Both the position numbers and the translations under genes were made by a program. A model generated the notes under the pieces. It made no database searches and had not been told where the DNA came from. It was given only the letters and a program-made list of their open reading frames with translations. Shown in pieces: positions 41,538 through 48,060 of a stretch of DNA of 48,060 nucleotides. Within the stretch, counting starts at the first letter, position 1; each line of letters starts with the position of its first letter. Source of the DNA: Acidimicrobiales bacterium (lineage in GTDB: Bacteria > Actinomycetota > Acidimicrobiia > Acidimicrobiales > SHLQ01); contig JAHDCX010000022.1 of NCBI GenBank assembly GCA_020629635.1, forward strand, positions 1 to 48,060, in the 5' to 3' direction.

Positions 41538-41920
41538 ACTCAGTAGTAGTCTTCCTGCCGAGGCAGGTCAGCTCTGAGGAGATGGACCAGGTAGTCAAGG
41601 GTGCGTCGACCTGGGTTAGCTGGAGTTCAGGCGGGGGTGATACTGGTTCTGGCCGGGTCTACTGGCATCCGGCACCGGATATCCGTCGGGAGTATGAGGC
41701 CGAACTCTGGGCGGAGATGGATCACCTAGGGGCCGACCCATCGTTTGGCTGGCTATTCGACTACAGCATGGGACTTGTCGCGATCCGCTCCGTTCTGGGG
41801 GAGTTAGCCCGTCAGTGGCCGAGCTGCGTAATCGACCTCGATGTTGGTTCGCCAATCACTGGAACGGGCTATTCAGAACGCGTGGAAGAGTGCCCGGAGT
41901 GGGATTGGTGGGCTGAGTGA
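41534..41920 (+). CDS. putative immunity protein for the RHS tip
   Basis: The 128-residue acidic, Trp-rich protein (STWVSWSSGGGDTGSGRVYW, EEYEAELW-type helix, ECPEWDWWAE at the end) has no signal peptide or membrane helix, as expected for a cytosolic inhibitor of a nuclease. Its ATG overlaps the toxin stop (ATGA), and its codon use is like that of the toxin tip. I recognise no immunity family. It would bind the PD-(D/E)XK-like tip and protect the producer and its kin. Confidence 0.75.
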   Translation: MNSVVVFLPRQVSSEEMDQVVKGASTWVSWSSGGGDTGSGRVYWHPAPDIRREYEAELWAEMDHLGADPSFGWLFDYSMGLVAIRSVLGELARQWPSCVIDLDVGSPITGTGYSERVEECPEWDWWAE

Positions 41921-42189
41921 GCGCCGCCCCAAACAGCCGAGCTGCATCGAACCCAGATCGCGGGCGTTTCGATACTGAACATTTACGGTTCGACGATGCT
42001 CTTGGGAGTCCGGCAGAACCGGCATACGCCGGTGATGTTCGTCTGGGCGCGGCTGGCGTTGCCGCCGCGATCCTGAAAGGGGATTTCTCGTTGCCACCGG
42101 AGTTTGTGCTTCCGAGGTGGCACTTCTCGGATGGAGCGTTCAGCGCAGCCATTGCTTCGGCGTTGGATGGTGAACATGAACAGGAGTAG
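41917..42189 (+). CDS. small protein, possible second immunity or orphan gene
   Basis: The 90-residue product (FRFDTEHLRFDDALG-like N-terminus, ILKGDFSLPPEFVLPRWHFS) starts at a GTG that overlaps the upstream stop as GTGA, so it belongs to the same transcript. There is no membrane helix or recognised domain. Its GC is lower than the genome background, like its neighbours. It may be a helper or a second immunity protein left from an earlier tip exchange. Confidence 0.6.
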   Translation: MSAAPNSRAASNPDRGRFDTEHLRFDDALGSPAEPAYAGDVRLGAAGVAAAILKGDFSLPPEFVLPRWHFSDGAFSAAIASALDGEHEQE

Positions 42190-42371
42190 GCCGTGAACAG
42201 CCACCCGCACGCGGGGTCGGCCGGCATGCTCATGATGGTGAGGGGCAGCTGGTGATTGCGCAGTCGAAGGCTTCGGCCGACCTCCAGCGGTTGGTTCGTT
42301 CTGACTTATTGGCTGATCAGATCGTCGATGCAGATCGAAACGGTGATCGACCTACTCCCTGGGCCTGACTG
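42190..42371 (+). other. gene-poor stretch with a short open frame (remnant?)
   Basis: No full gene was found here. One open frame without a good start (about 42176-42369) encodes GEGQLVIAQSKASADLQRLV, then RSDLLADQIVDADRNG and PTPWA before TGA. It reads like the tail of a real protein. Together with the small genes on both sides it may be debris of older immunity genes. Confidence 0.35.
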
Positions 42372-42767
42372 ATGGGTTCGAGGCGAGAGGGGCGAGATTT
42401 GGTGGAGCTGAAGACACCTGCGTTCGATCCCGAGCTTTGGCGTCGGCATCTCGCCAACCTGCTTGCCGCCCAACGGCGTCCGCCGTCGGAGGAAAGTGTG
42501 CTGGCTCTCGAGGAATATGTTCGGAGCAGGTGTCAGCCTGACTCTCCACTCGAGGCATTCACTGGTGCTGTATGGGATCCTGCGCAGCCGCGATTCGACG
42601 CGGACAAGACGTATTTCCGGGTGATGGCGAGGAGCGGGTTTGAGGCCAGGGTTGCGGCGCTCGACTACTTCGGCCCGGACGTCGCGGTGTCAGTGCGTCC
42701 CGTGAATCCGCTGACTCGTTCGAACGAGGGCGGCGGGCCGATCGGGCCAGGAGCCAGCCGAGGGTGA
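42372..42767 (+). CDS. small hypothetical protein, possible orphan immunity gene
   Basis: The 131-residue product (KTPAFDPELWRRHLANLLAA; EEYVRSRCQPDSPLEAFTGA; ADKTYFRVMARSGFEARVAA) looks like a genuine helical protein to about residue 115 (AVSVRPVNPLTR). The last 15 codons run into the VanZ-like gene on the other strand (209-base tail-to-tail overlap), so the natural stop is probably lost. GTG 42402 is an alternative start. It follows the RHS immunity cluster and may be an orphan immunity gene. No family is recognised. Confidence 0.5.
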   Translation: MGSRREGRDLVELKTPAFDPELWRRHLANLLAAQRRPPSEESVLALEEYVRSRCQPDSPLEAFTGAVWDPAQPRFDADKTYFRVMARSGFEARVAALDYFGPDVAVSVRPVNPLTRSNEGGGPIGPGASRG

Positions 42768-43101
42768 TGCCGGCGATGTTGGCGGTGAGGTCGGCGAGGC
42801 TGACGTCGCGGCCAGGGATCGTGCTCTGACGGATTTCGTCGAACGTCGACACCGCCAGAAACAGTGTCGGCCAGATCGGGACACGTCCGAGTCGGCGGTC
42901 GCCGATGCCGAAGACGGCGACCGCGGTCAGGCCGCCGTAGACGACGAGGTGGCCGACCTTGTCGGCCCCGGGGATCAGGAGAAGGTCGTTGAGGATGCCT
43001 CGGCGCGCGCCACCGAGTGCCGTTCCCCACACGAGCGCTCCTGCGAGCATCCCGAACAGAACCCCAAGACCGAAGCTCGAATCGCGTAGACGCATGTGCA
43101 T
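42559..43101 (-). CDS. VanZ-like family membrane protein, 3' end probably chimeric
   Basis: The first 130 of 180 residues form a VanZ-like domain: hydrophobic segments LGVLFGMLAGALVWGTAL and LVVYGGLTAVAVFGIG. The family motifs ADKVGHLVVYGG and DEIRQSTIPGRDVSLADLTA, then NIAGITLGWLLAR, are present. After about residue 130 the sequence is Arg/Ser/Pro-rich and antisense to the plus-strand gene at 42372-42767, so the natural C-terminus was probably lost at a junction near 42715. The role of VanZ-like proteins is not settled; distant relatives give mild glycopeptide tolerance. Confidence 0.75.
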   Translation of the reverse strand: MHMRLRDSSFGLGVLFGMLAGALVWGTALGGARRGILNDLLLIPGADKVGHLVVYGGLTAVAVFGIGDRRLGRVPIWPTLFLAVSTFDEIRQSTIPGRDVSLADLTANIAGITLGWLLARSARRPRSNESADSRDALTPRRPGRSSRAPQPWPQTRSSPSPGNTSCPRRIAAAQDPIQHQ

Positions 43102-43170
43102 GCGTCGATCACAACGGATCGGACCGAAAGCGGGCAGAAAGGACCCGGCGACGACTGGGCTGTTTCGGGG

Positions 43171-43421
43171 TCAGAGTGCGGCGAGCGGGACCGCCCAGAT
43201 CCTGTCTCCGAGCGGGTAGGTCTCCGTCCCACCCTGTGCTGTCGACCTGGATCAGTGGAAGATCCTCGGGGAACCGCGGTATCGACCGACGCCATCCGGG
43301 CCGCCGAGGTGGTTTCGCCGACCCTTCGAGGACCCTCGAGGACCACGATGGCGAACGCCTTCAGCGCCTCGCTCATCCGTCGATCGATGATTCGCGGAAG
43401 GTCGCTACTCGAGGCCGCCAT
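43171..43421 (-). pseudogene. remnant of a DUF4143-type AAA ATPase gene (internal deletion)
   Basis: From ATG 43421 the minus strand encodes SDLPRIIDRRMSEALKAFAI, then VVLEGPRRVGETTSAAR, the N-terminus of an AAA/DUF4143 ATPase. In the P-loop the catalytic Lys of GKT is now Glu (GET). After about 50 residues the frame breaks, and a shifted frame encodes ETYPLGDRIWAVPLAAL and a stop (43171-43173), which resembles the C-terminal end of the same family. The whole middle (several hundred residues) is gone. An 18-bp palindrome stands 7 bases upstream of the start. Confidence 0.65.
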
Positions 43422-43467
43422 TCGGTCATTGCAGACAAGTTTGCAAAAACGGCCACTCACTAGCTGC
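43417..43467 (+). repeat. 51-bp direct repeat, copy 1 (left of vapBC)
   Basis: It matches 44242-44292 at 46 of 51 bases. It contains the ATPase remnant's start codon and an operator-like palindrome (43429-43446: TTGCAGAC-AA-GTTTGCAA). Confidence 0.85.
43429..43446. promoter_or_regulatory. operator-like 18-bp palindrome, copy 1
   Basis: TTGCAGAC-AA-GTTTGCAA is an inverted repeat with one mismatch, 7 bases upstream of the ATPase remnant's ATG. The same element recurs at 44254-44271. Confidence 0.5.
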
Positions 43468-43569
43468 TCTCGATGAAGAAGTTGATCTAGAGAACCGCCA
43501 GCACCCGGGATTCGATGGCGGCGAGGACCGCCCGTGACCGCGTCACAGCCGGGCTCTATCCTTGGAGCC

Positions 43570-43797
43570 ATGTCTACGATCGAGTTGCCCGACGATGTCG
43601 CTGCCGCGTTGGCGGCTGCCGCGGCTGATCGTGGGATCACCGAGGCCGAGCTGGTCGCGGAGCTGGTCGCGGCTGCCAAGCCTGAGCCGGCGGGCCTTGA
43701 CGGGTTCTTGGGTTGCATGGACTCCGGTGACCCACACTGGGCTGGAACCGACACGAAGGTGTTGCGCAAGGCCGCGGACGCCCGGCGAAGCGCCTGA
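43570..43797 (+). CDS. vapB: VapB-like antitoxin
   Basis: This 75-residue antitoxin has a ribbon-helix-helix-type N-terminus (MSTIELPDDVAAALAAAAAD, then RGITEAELVAELVAAAK). The toxin-binding tail contains DGFLGCMDSGDPHW. ATG 43570 has TTGGAG just upstream. The gene lies 6 bases before the PIN-toxin gene, the classic antitoxin-first order. The protein would neutralise VapC and repress the operon. The module is enclosed by 51-bp direct repeats. Confidence 0.82.
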   Translation: MSTIELPDDVAAALAAAAADRGITEAELVAELVAAAKPEPAGLDGFLGCMDSGDPHWAGTDTKVLRKAADARRSA

Positions 43798-43803
43798 ACG
43801 CCG

Positions 43804-44223
43804 GTGCTGCTGGTTGACACCAACGTCTGGCTCGCGGCTGCGGATCGACGCTCCCGGCACCACAGTGCTTGTCTGCAGGTGATCAACGACCATCGCGGCG
43901 ACCTGGCCTCGACCGCGCCAGTGATCGCTGAAACCGCCTGGTTGTTGTTGGACCGCGATGGCCCCAACGCTCAGCAACGCTTCATCGGATCGATCCTGAC
44001 CGGCGACATCGGCGTCATTGACCTCACCGCCGGAGACTGGACCCGGGTTCACGAACTCGTCACCGTCTACGCCGATGCCAGCCTCGACATCATCGACGCG
44101 TCCACCATCGCCGCAGCCGAACGCCTCAACCAGACCGTTATCGCGACGCTTGACGAACGCGATTTCCGGATCGTGCGCCCCGCCCACATCGACGCGTTCG
44201 ACCTGCTCCCCGGACCCGACTGA
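43804..44223 (+). CDS. vapC: VapC-like PIN-domain toxin ribonuclease
   Basis: This 139-residue PIN-domain protein has the acidic metal-binding residues Asp5 (LLVDTNVWL), Glu43 (IAETAWLL), Asp95/Asp98 (LDIIDASTIAAAERL) and the late TLDERDFR. All four positions are kept, so the nuclease should be active. It starts with GTG 6 bases after the vapB stop. PIN toxins cut tRNA or rRNA when the antitoxin is lost. Confidence 0.88.
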   Translation: MLLVDTNVWLAAADRRSRHHSACLQVINDHRGDLASTAPVIAETAWLLLDRDGPNAQQRFIGSILTGDIGVIDLTAGDWTRVHELVTVYADASLDIIDASTIAAAERLNQTVIATLDERDFRIVRPAHIDAFDLLPGPD

Positions 44224-44241
44224 CCCCACTCGGTCGAGACT

Positions 44242-44292
44242 GCCATTCGATCGTTGTAGACAAGTCTGCAAAAACGGCTACTCACTAGCTGC
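44242..44292 (+). repeat. 51-bp direct repeat, copy 2 (right of vapBC)
   Basis: It matches 43417-43467 at 46 of 51 bases, in the same orientation, starting 19 bases after the vapC stop. The ATPase reading frame is cut off about four codons after its start here. Confidence 0.85.
44254..44271. promoter_or_regulatory. operator-like 18-bp palindrome, copy 2
   Basis: TTGTAGAC-AA-GTCTGCAA is the same element as at 43429-43446, with its single mismatch in the other arm. Confidence 0.5.
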
Positions 44293-44556
44293 AAAAGCAG
44301 CCATCGGCTAACGGATTTCGCGATGCGTCGAGCGACCGCAGCAGAAGTGCGCCGCAGAGTTGGTGGATCTGCCCAGTGCAGGTAGGTTTTACCGCTTGTG
44401 AGTTTGACGTCCCTCCGGGGACAGCCAAACGACTGAGTCTCTCAGCACAGAAATCGACGTCCGGTCAGGCCTTCGGGAACCAACCGGCACAACCGAACCA
44501 CGCTCCGCTGGGCCCTGTCTGCCCATGCGGAGCGTTCGCGTGAAGGAACGGAAACC
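44293..44556 (+). other. upstream region of the ribosomal operon
   Basis: These 264 bases hold no gene that I can support. They contain a GTCCC/GGGAC hairpin near 44412-44424 and the strong hairpin at 44501-44534. No convincing -35/-10 pair was seen; TTGGTG-17-TAGGTT near 44360-44388 is a weak candidate. Confidence 0.5.
44501..44534 (+). promoter_or_regulatory. leader hairpin before rplC
   Basis: CGCTCCGC (44501-44508) and GCGGAGCG (44527-44534) are perfect complements. Inside them GGGC (44510-44513) pairs with GCCC (44521-44524), giving a 12-bp stem with small bulges and a 7-base loop. It ends 22 bases before the rplC ATG and just upstream of the ribosome site (GAAGGAACGG). Ribosomal operons are often autoregulated by such leader structures. 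Confidence 0.5.
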
Positions 44557-45207
44557 ATGGCCAGCAAAGCCATCGTGGGCGAAAAAGTGGGAATGACGCA
44601 GGTCTGGCGCGACGACAAGATCGTCCCCGTGACCGTGCTCAAGGTCACCCCATGTCGCGTCGTCCAGGTCAAGCGCCCCGAGACCGACGGATACTCGGCT
44701 CTCCAGGTCGCCATCGGCACTCAGAAGGAACATCGCGTCACCAAGCCGCAGATGGGCGCGTACGAGAAGGCCGGCGTCGAACCCGGCCGCAAGCTCGTCG
44801 AGCTCCGCATGGACGACGTCTCCTCGTACGAGGTCGGCCAGGAGATCGCCGCCGACCTGCTCGCCGAGGGCGACCTCGTCGATGCCACCGCCGTCTCGAA
44901 GGGCCAGGGCTTCACCGGTGTGATGAAGCGCCACAACTTCGCCGGCCAGCGTGCCAGCCACGGTGCCCACCGCGTGCACCGCATGCCCGGCTCGGTCGGC
45001 CAGTGCGCCACCCCCGCCCGCATCTTCAAGGGCAAGAAGATGGCCGGTCGCAGCGGCGGCCAGAAGACGACGACGCAGAACCTGACGATCGTCGAAGCGA
45101 ACGTCGAGGACAACCTGATCCTCGTCAAGGGCAACGTGCCGGGCCCCAAGGGCGGCACGGTCCTGCTGCGCAATGCAGCGAAGAAGAACGTTGAGGGAGG
45201 CGAGTGA
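44557..45207 (+). CDS. rplC: 50S ribosomal protein L3
   Basis: The 216-residue protein starts KAIVGEKVGMTQVWRDDKIV and contains the family segment GQRASHGAHRVHRMPGSVGQ followed by CATPARIFKGKKMAGR. It helps assemble the peptidyl transferase centre. It is the first gene of the cluster here; the usual preceding gene, rpsJ (S10), is missing. Its stop overlaps the rplD ATG by one base. Confidence 0.98.
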   Translation: MASKAIVGEKVGMTQVWRDDKIVPVTVLKVTPCRVVQVKRPETDGYSALQVAIGTQKEHRVTKPQMGAYEKAGVEPGRKLVELRMDDVSSYEVGQEIAADLLAEGDLVDATAVSKGQGFTGVMKRHNFAGQRASHGAHRVHRMPGSVGQCATPARIFKGKKMAGRSGGQKTTTQNLTIVEANVEDNLILVKGNVPGPKGGTVLLRNAAKKNVEGGE

Positions 45208-45893
45208 TGGCATCGGTCGACGTGACCACCGCAGCTGGCAAGAAGGCCGGCACGGCAGACCTCGATGACGACATCTTCGGCATCGAGCCCAACATTCCCG
45301 TGATGCACCAGGTCGTCACCGCCCAGCTGGCGGCCCGACGTGCCGGCACCCACTCCACCAAGACCCGCGCCGAACGGCGTGGCGGTGGCGCCAAGCCGTG
45401 GCGTCAGAAGGGCACCGGCCGAGCCCGTCAGGGTTCGATCCGCTCGCCGCAGTGGCGTGGCGGCGGTATCGCCCACGGCCCGAAGCCTCGCGACTACAGC
45501 CAGAAGACGCCCAAGAAGATGATCAAGTTGGCGCTTCGCTCGGCCCTGTCGGACCGTGCCGCAGACGGCAAGGTCGTCGTCGTCGACAGCTTCGGCTTCG
45601 ACGCCCCCAAGACCAAAGACGCCGCCAAGGCACTTGCGGCGATCGGCGCCGAGGGCCGCGTGCTCGTCGTGCTCACCGAAGACGACGCCAATGCCGCACT
45701 GAGCTTCCGCAACCTCGATCGGGTGCACGTGCTCCCCACGGGCGAGCTCAACGCCTACGACGTGCTCGTGAGCGACACGGTCGTGTTCACCAAAGACGCC
45801 CTGCCCACGATGCCCGTGCAGGACGCACCGGCCGAGACCAGCGCCGACGAAGTTCCCGCCGCAGCGGCGAGCGCAGCTGGTGAGGAGGAGTAA
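45207..45893 (+). CDS. rplD: 50S ribosomal protein L4
   Basis: This 228-residue protein has the L4 extended loop ([20 protein letters not shown]) that lines the exit tunnel. ATG 45207 follows GGGAGGCGAG; GTG 45204 directly before it is less likely. The C-terminus carries an Ala/Glu-rich acidic tail ([20 protein letters not shown]) beyond the normal end. It overlaps rplW by one base. Confidence 0.97.
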   Translation: MASVDVTTAAGKKAGTADLDDDIFGIEPNIPVMHQVVTAQLAARRAGTHSTKTRAERRGGGAKPWRQKGTGRARQGSIRSPQWRGGGIAHGPKPRDYSQKTPKKMIKLALRSALSDRAADGKVVVVDSFGFDAPKTKDAAKALAAIGAEGRVLVVLTEDDANAALSFRNLDRVHVLPTGELNAYDVLVSDTVVFTKDALPTMPVQDAPAETSADEVPAAAASAAGEEE

Positions 45894-46186
45894 TGGCCGC
45901 AGATCCCCGCGATGTCCTGATCCAGCCCGTGGTTTCGGAGAAGTCCTACGGACTGCTCGAGGAGAACGTCTACACGTTCGAAGTCGCCTCCGATGCCACC
46001 AAGCCCGAGATCAAGCAGGCGGTCGAGTCGATCTTCGACGTGACCGTCCTCAAGGTGAACACGCTGAACCGCAAGGGAAAGCGCAAGCGCAACCGCCGCA
46101 ATTTCACGTACGGCAAGCGCCCCGACCAGAAGCGAGCGATGGTCACGCTCGCCGATGGCGACGAGATCGACCTGTTCGAGGTGTGA
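45893..46186 (+). CDS. rplW: 50S ribosomal protein L23
   Basis: This 97-residue protein at the tunnel exit has the family start [40 protein letters not shown] and [23 protein letters not shown] overlaps the rplD stop (TAATG). Normal length. Confidence 0.98.
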   Translation: MAADPRDVLIQPVVSEKSYGLLEENVYTFEVASDATKPEIKQAVESIFDVTVLKVNTLNRKGKRKRNRRNFTYGKRPDQKRAMVTLADGDEIDLFEV

Positions 46187-46190
46187 TGTC

Positions 46191-47027
46191 ATGACTCTTC
46201 GCAAGCGCAAGCCCACCAGCCCCGGACGTCGCTTCCAGACGTCCTCCGATTTCTCCGAGATCACCAAGACCACCCCAGAGCGGTCGCTGATCGAGAAGAA
46301 GTCGAGCACCGGTGGCCGCAACAACTACGGCCGCAAGACCTCCCGCCATCGCGGCGGCGGTCACAAGAAGCAGTACCGCCGCGTCGACTTCCGACGCAAC
46401 AAGGACGGCGTGCCGGCCAAGGTCGCCGCCGTCGAGTACGACCCCAACCGGTCGTGCCGCATCCTGCTGCTCCACTATCACGACGGTGAGAAGGCCTACG
46501 TCCTCGCTCCCGAGGGTGTCGGTGTCGGCGAGACCCTGATGAACGGTCAGGGTTCGGAGATCAAGCCCGGCAACGCCCTGCCGCTGCGCTACATCCCCGT
46601 CGGTACCACCGTCCACAACGTCGAACTCCAGCCCGGCGGCGGCGGCAAGCTCGCCCGCTCGGCCGGGTCGAGCGTGCAGCTCGTCGCCAAGGACGGCCCC
46701 TACGCCATCCTTCGCCTGCCGAGCACCGAGATGCGTCGTGTTCCGATCGACTGCCGCGGCACGGTCGGCGTCGTCGGCAACTCCGAGCACGAGCTGATCA
46801 AGATCGGCAAGGCCGGCCGTAACCGCTGGAAGGGCGTTCGCCCCCAGACCCGCGGCGTCGCCATGAACCCGGTCGACCACCCCCACGGTGGTGGCGAGGG
46901 CAAGACCTCGGGTGGCCGCCATCCGGTGTCGCCCTGGGGTCAGCCCGAGAAGCGCACCCGCGCCGACAAGAAGCAGTCCGACAAGATGATCGTTCGCCGG
47001 CGCCGCACGCGCGGCTCCCGGAGGTAA
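46191..47027 (+). CDS. rplB: 50S ribosomal protein L2
   Basis: This 278-residue protein has [20 protein letters not shown] and the peptidyl-transferase-associated loop [23 protein letters not shown] 46191 follows GAGGTG and gives the normal N-terminus ([15 protein letters not shown]). Confidence 0.98.
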   Translation: MTLRKRKPTSPGRRFQTSSDFSEITKTTPERSLIEKKSSTGGRNNYGRKTSRHRGGGHKKQYRRVDFRRNKDGVPAKVAAVEYDPNRSCRILLLHYHDGEKAYVLAPEGVGVGETLMNGQGSEIKPGNALPLRYIPVGTTVHNVELQPGGGGKLARSAGSSVQLVAKDGPYAILRLPSTEMRRVPIDCRGTVGVVGNSEHELIKIGKAGRNRWKGVRPQTRGVAMNPVDHPHGGGEGKTSGGRHPVSPWGQPEKRTRADKKQSDKMIVRRRRTRGSRR

Positions 47028-47032
47028 TTGCC

Positions 47033-47311
47033 ATGCCACGCAGCCTGAAGAAGGGCCCGTTCGTCGACGAGCACCTGCTCAAGAAGGTCGACGCGCTCAA
47101 CGAGAAGGGCGACAAGCAGGTCATCAAGACCTGGTCCCGTCGCTCGACCATCATCCCCGACATGATCGGCCACACCCTGGCCGTCCACGACGGCCGCAAG
47201 CACGTGCCCGTCTACGTCACCGAATCGATGGTCGGTCACAAGCTCGGTGAGTTTGCGCCCACCCGCACCTTCAAGTTCCACGCCGGCCAAGAGCGAGGAG
47301 CACGCCGATGA
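47033..47311 (+). CDS. rpsS: 30S ribosomal protein S19
   Basis: This 92-residue protein starts [20 protein letters not shown] and ends [20 protein letters not shown], a full-length S19. GGAGG lies just before the ATG. The stop overlaps the rplV ATG by four bases (ATGA). Confidence 0.98.
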   Translation: MPRSLKKGPFVDEHLLKKVDALNEKGDKQVIKTWSRRSTIIPDMIGHTLAVHDGRKHVPVYVTESMVGHKLGEFAPTRTFKFHAGQERGARR

Positions 47312-47835
47312 CCGGTCCAAAGACCAACGAGCGTCCCGGCACCCGCGCCTCGGTCAAGCACGTCCGCACCTCGGCCTACAAGGCCCGCGAGGTGCTCGAC
47401 GAGATCCGCGGCCTGCACGTCGCCGACGCCGCCGACTACCTCGATCTCTCCGAGCGAGGCATCAGCGAAGTCATCTCCAAGGTGCTCGACTCGGCCGTCG
47501 CCAACGCCGAGCACAACGACCTCCAGGACCCCGACGAGCTCTTCGTTTCGGCGTGCTACGCAGACGAGGGTCCCACGATGAAGCGCTGGCGCCCCCGTGC
47601 CCGTGGCCGCGCCACCCGCATTCGCAAGCGCACGTGTCACATCACCGTGATCGTCAGCCGTCTCGACGACGACGCCATCGAGCGTCGCCGCGACAAGCAA
47701 CAGCGTCAGGCTGCCGGTCGCGGCAACCGCGCCGACCGAGCTGCTCGTGTCGCCCGGTCACGCGGCGACGAGCCCGCAGAGGCCAGCGCCGACGAAGAAG
47801 TTTCCGATACCACCGCCTCGGGCGAAGAGGAGTAG
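47308..47835 (+). CDS. rplV: 50S ribosomal protein L22 with acidic C-terminal extension
   Basis: The L22 core is clear ([52 protein letters not shown]). At 175 residues it is about 60 longer than a usual L22. The extra part is a basic then acidic tail ending [20 protein letters not shown], resembling the tail on L4 in this operon. Confidence 0.96.
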   Translation: MTGPKTNERPGTRASVKHVRTSAYKAREVLDEIRGLHVADAADYLDLSERGISEVISKVLDSAVANAEHNDLQDPDELFVSACYADEGPTMKRWRPRARGRATRIRKRTCHITVIVSRLDDDAIERRRDKQQRQAAGRGNRADRAARVARSRGDEPAEASADEEVSDTTASGEEE

Positions 47836-47843
47836 GGCCACTC

Positions 47844-48060
47844 ATGGGTCAGAAGATCAACCCGTACGGGTTCCGCCTCGGCGTCACCACCGACTGGAAG
47901 TCGCGCTGGTTCGCCAACCGCGAGGACTACGCGAACTTCGTCATCGAAGATTCCGAGATTCGCAAGTTCATCATGAAGGATCTGCCGCACGCGGCGATCA
48001 GCCGTATCGAGATCGAGCGCAAGTCCAGCCGTGACAGCCTCCGGGTCGACGTGCACACCG
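47844..48060 (+). CDS. rpsC: 30S ribosomal protein S3, N-terminal part (runs off window)
   Basis: The frame begins MGQKINPYGFRLGVTTDWKS and continues through IRKFIMKDLPHAAISRIEIE, the S3 N-terminus before the KH domain. It starts 8 bases after rplV, as in the standard L22-S3 order, and continues beyond base 48060. Confidence 0.97.
   Translation, partial: MGQKINPYGFRLGVTTDWKSRWFANREDYANFVIEDSEIRKFIMKDLPHAAISRIEIERKSSRDSLRVDVHT

Noticed and set aside
44356-44390. TTGGTG-17-TAGGTT as the ribosomal operon promoter
   Set aside because: Only three of six bases match in each hexamer, so it is mentioned but not called.
1-48060. tRNA, rRNA or CRISPR loci
   Set aside because: None seen on either strand by eye; a tRNA scan would be needed to exclude a tRNA fully.

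Overview
The window looks like chromosomal DNA of a high-GC Gram-positive bacterium, most likely an actinomycete of the Acidimicrobiia/Ilumatobacter type. This rests on strong G/C bias at third codon positions, actinobacterial-style housekeeping genes (topA with a Lys/Ala tail, tmk-holB, an L3-L4-L23-L2-S19-L22-S3 ribosomal operon), a DUF222/HNH gene behind an actinobacterial-type LexA box, and many exported Thr-rich or repeat-rich proteins. The genus is an inference; no rRNA or tRNA gene was found.

Layout. 1-1319: the 3' end of an RHS polymorphic-toxin gene with a low-GC toxin tip, followed with no gap by a small membrane protein that is probably its immunity protein. 1375-3063: a decayed ISL3-family transposase remnant interrupted by an apparently intact IS3-family element. 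3352-6491: an HD-GYP protein with an exported Ig-like domain and a fibronectin-type lipoprotein. 6511-16457: a core block with an MrfA-like helicase (minus), a STAS/anti-sigma-kinase pair, topA, an acidic membrane protein, a YbhN-like flippase-type protein (minus), tmk and holB. 16586-26253: a conserved small protein, a lipoprotein hydrolase that seems to use a CTG start, a ribbon-helix-helix-like protein behind four 8-bp tandem repeats, a PAS-GGDEF-EAL protein coupled to a thioesterase, an MFS transporter plus small membrane protein (minus), an RTX-repeat sulfatase, an SH3 lipoprotein and a dienelactone hydrolase. 26342-34118: a secreted acidic protein, a large glucose/sorbosone-dehydrogenase-like secreted protein, an SOS-controlled HNH protein and a divergent GT2/GT39 pair. 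34209-44292: an accessory region with a 2,442-residue RHS toxin (LamG, YD repeats, RTX repeats, Hint, PD-(D/E)XK-like tip), candidate immunity genes, a VanZ-like gene, an ATPase pseudogene, and a vapBC module between 51-bp direct repeats. 44557-end: the ribosomal protein operon, without rpsJ at its head.

How the genes work together. Both RHS loci follow toxin-then-immunity logic, and both show an abrupt fall in GC and change in codon use at the toxin tip, as expected for exchangeable tips. Cyclic-di-GMP turnover is represented twice (HD-GYP and GGDEF-EAL). Several small regulatory structures stand out: the TTAC octamer array at 17869-17900, a LexA box between the -35 and -10 of the HNH gene, an 18-bp operator-like palindrome duplicated on either side of vapBC, and a strong hairpin just upstream of rplC. 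All functions are read from sequence motifs by eye; no database search was run.
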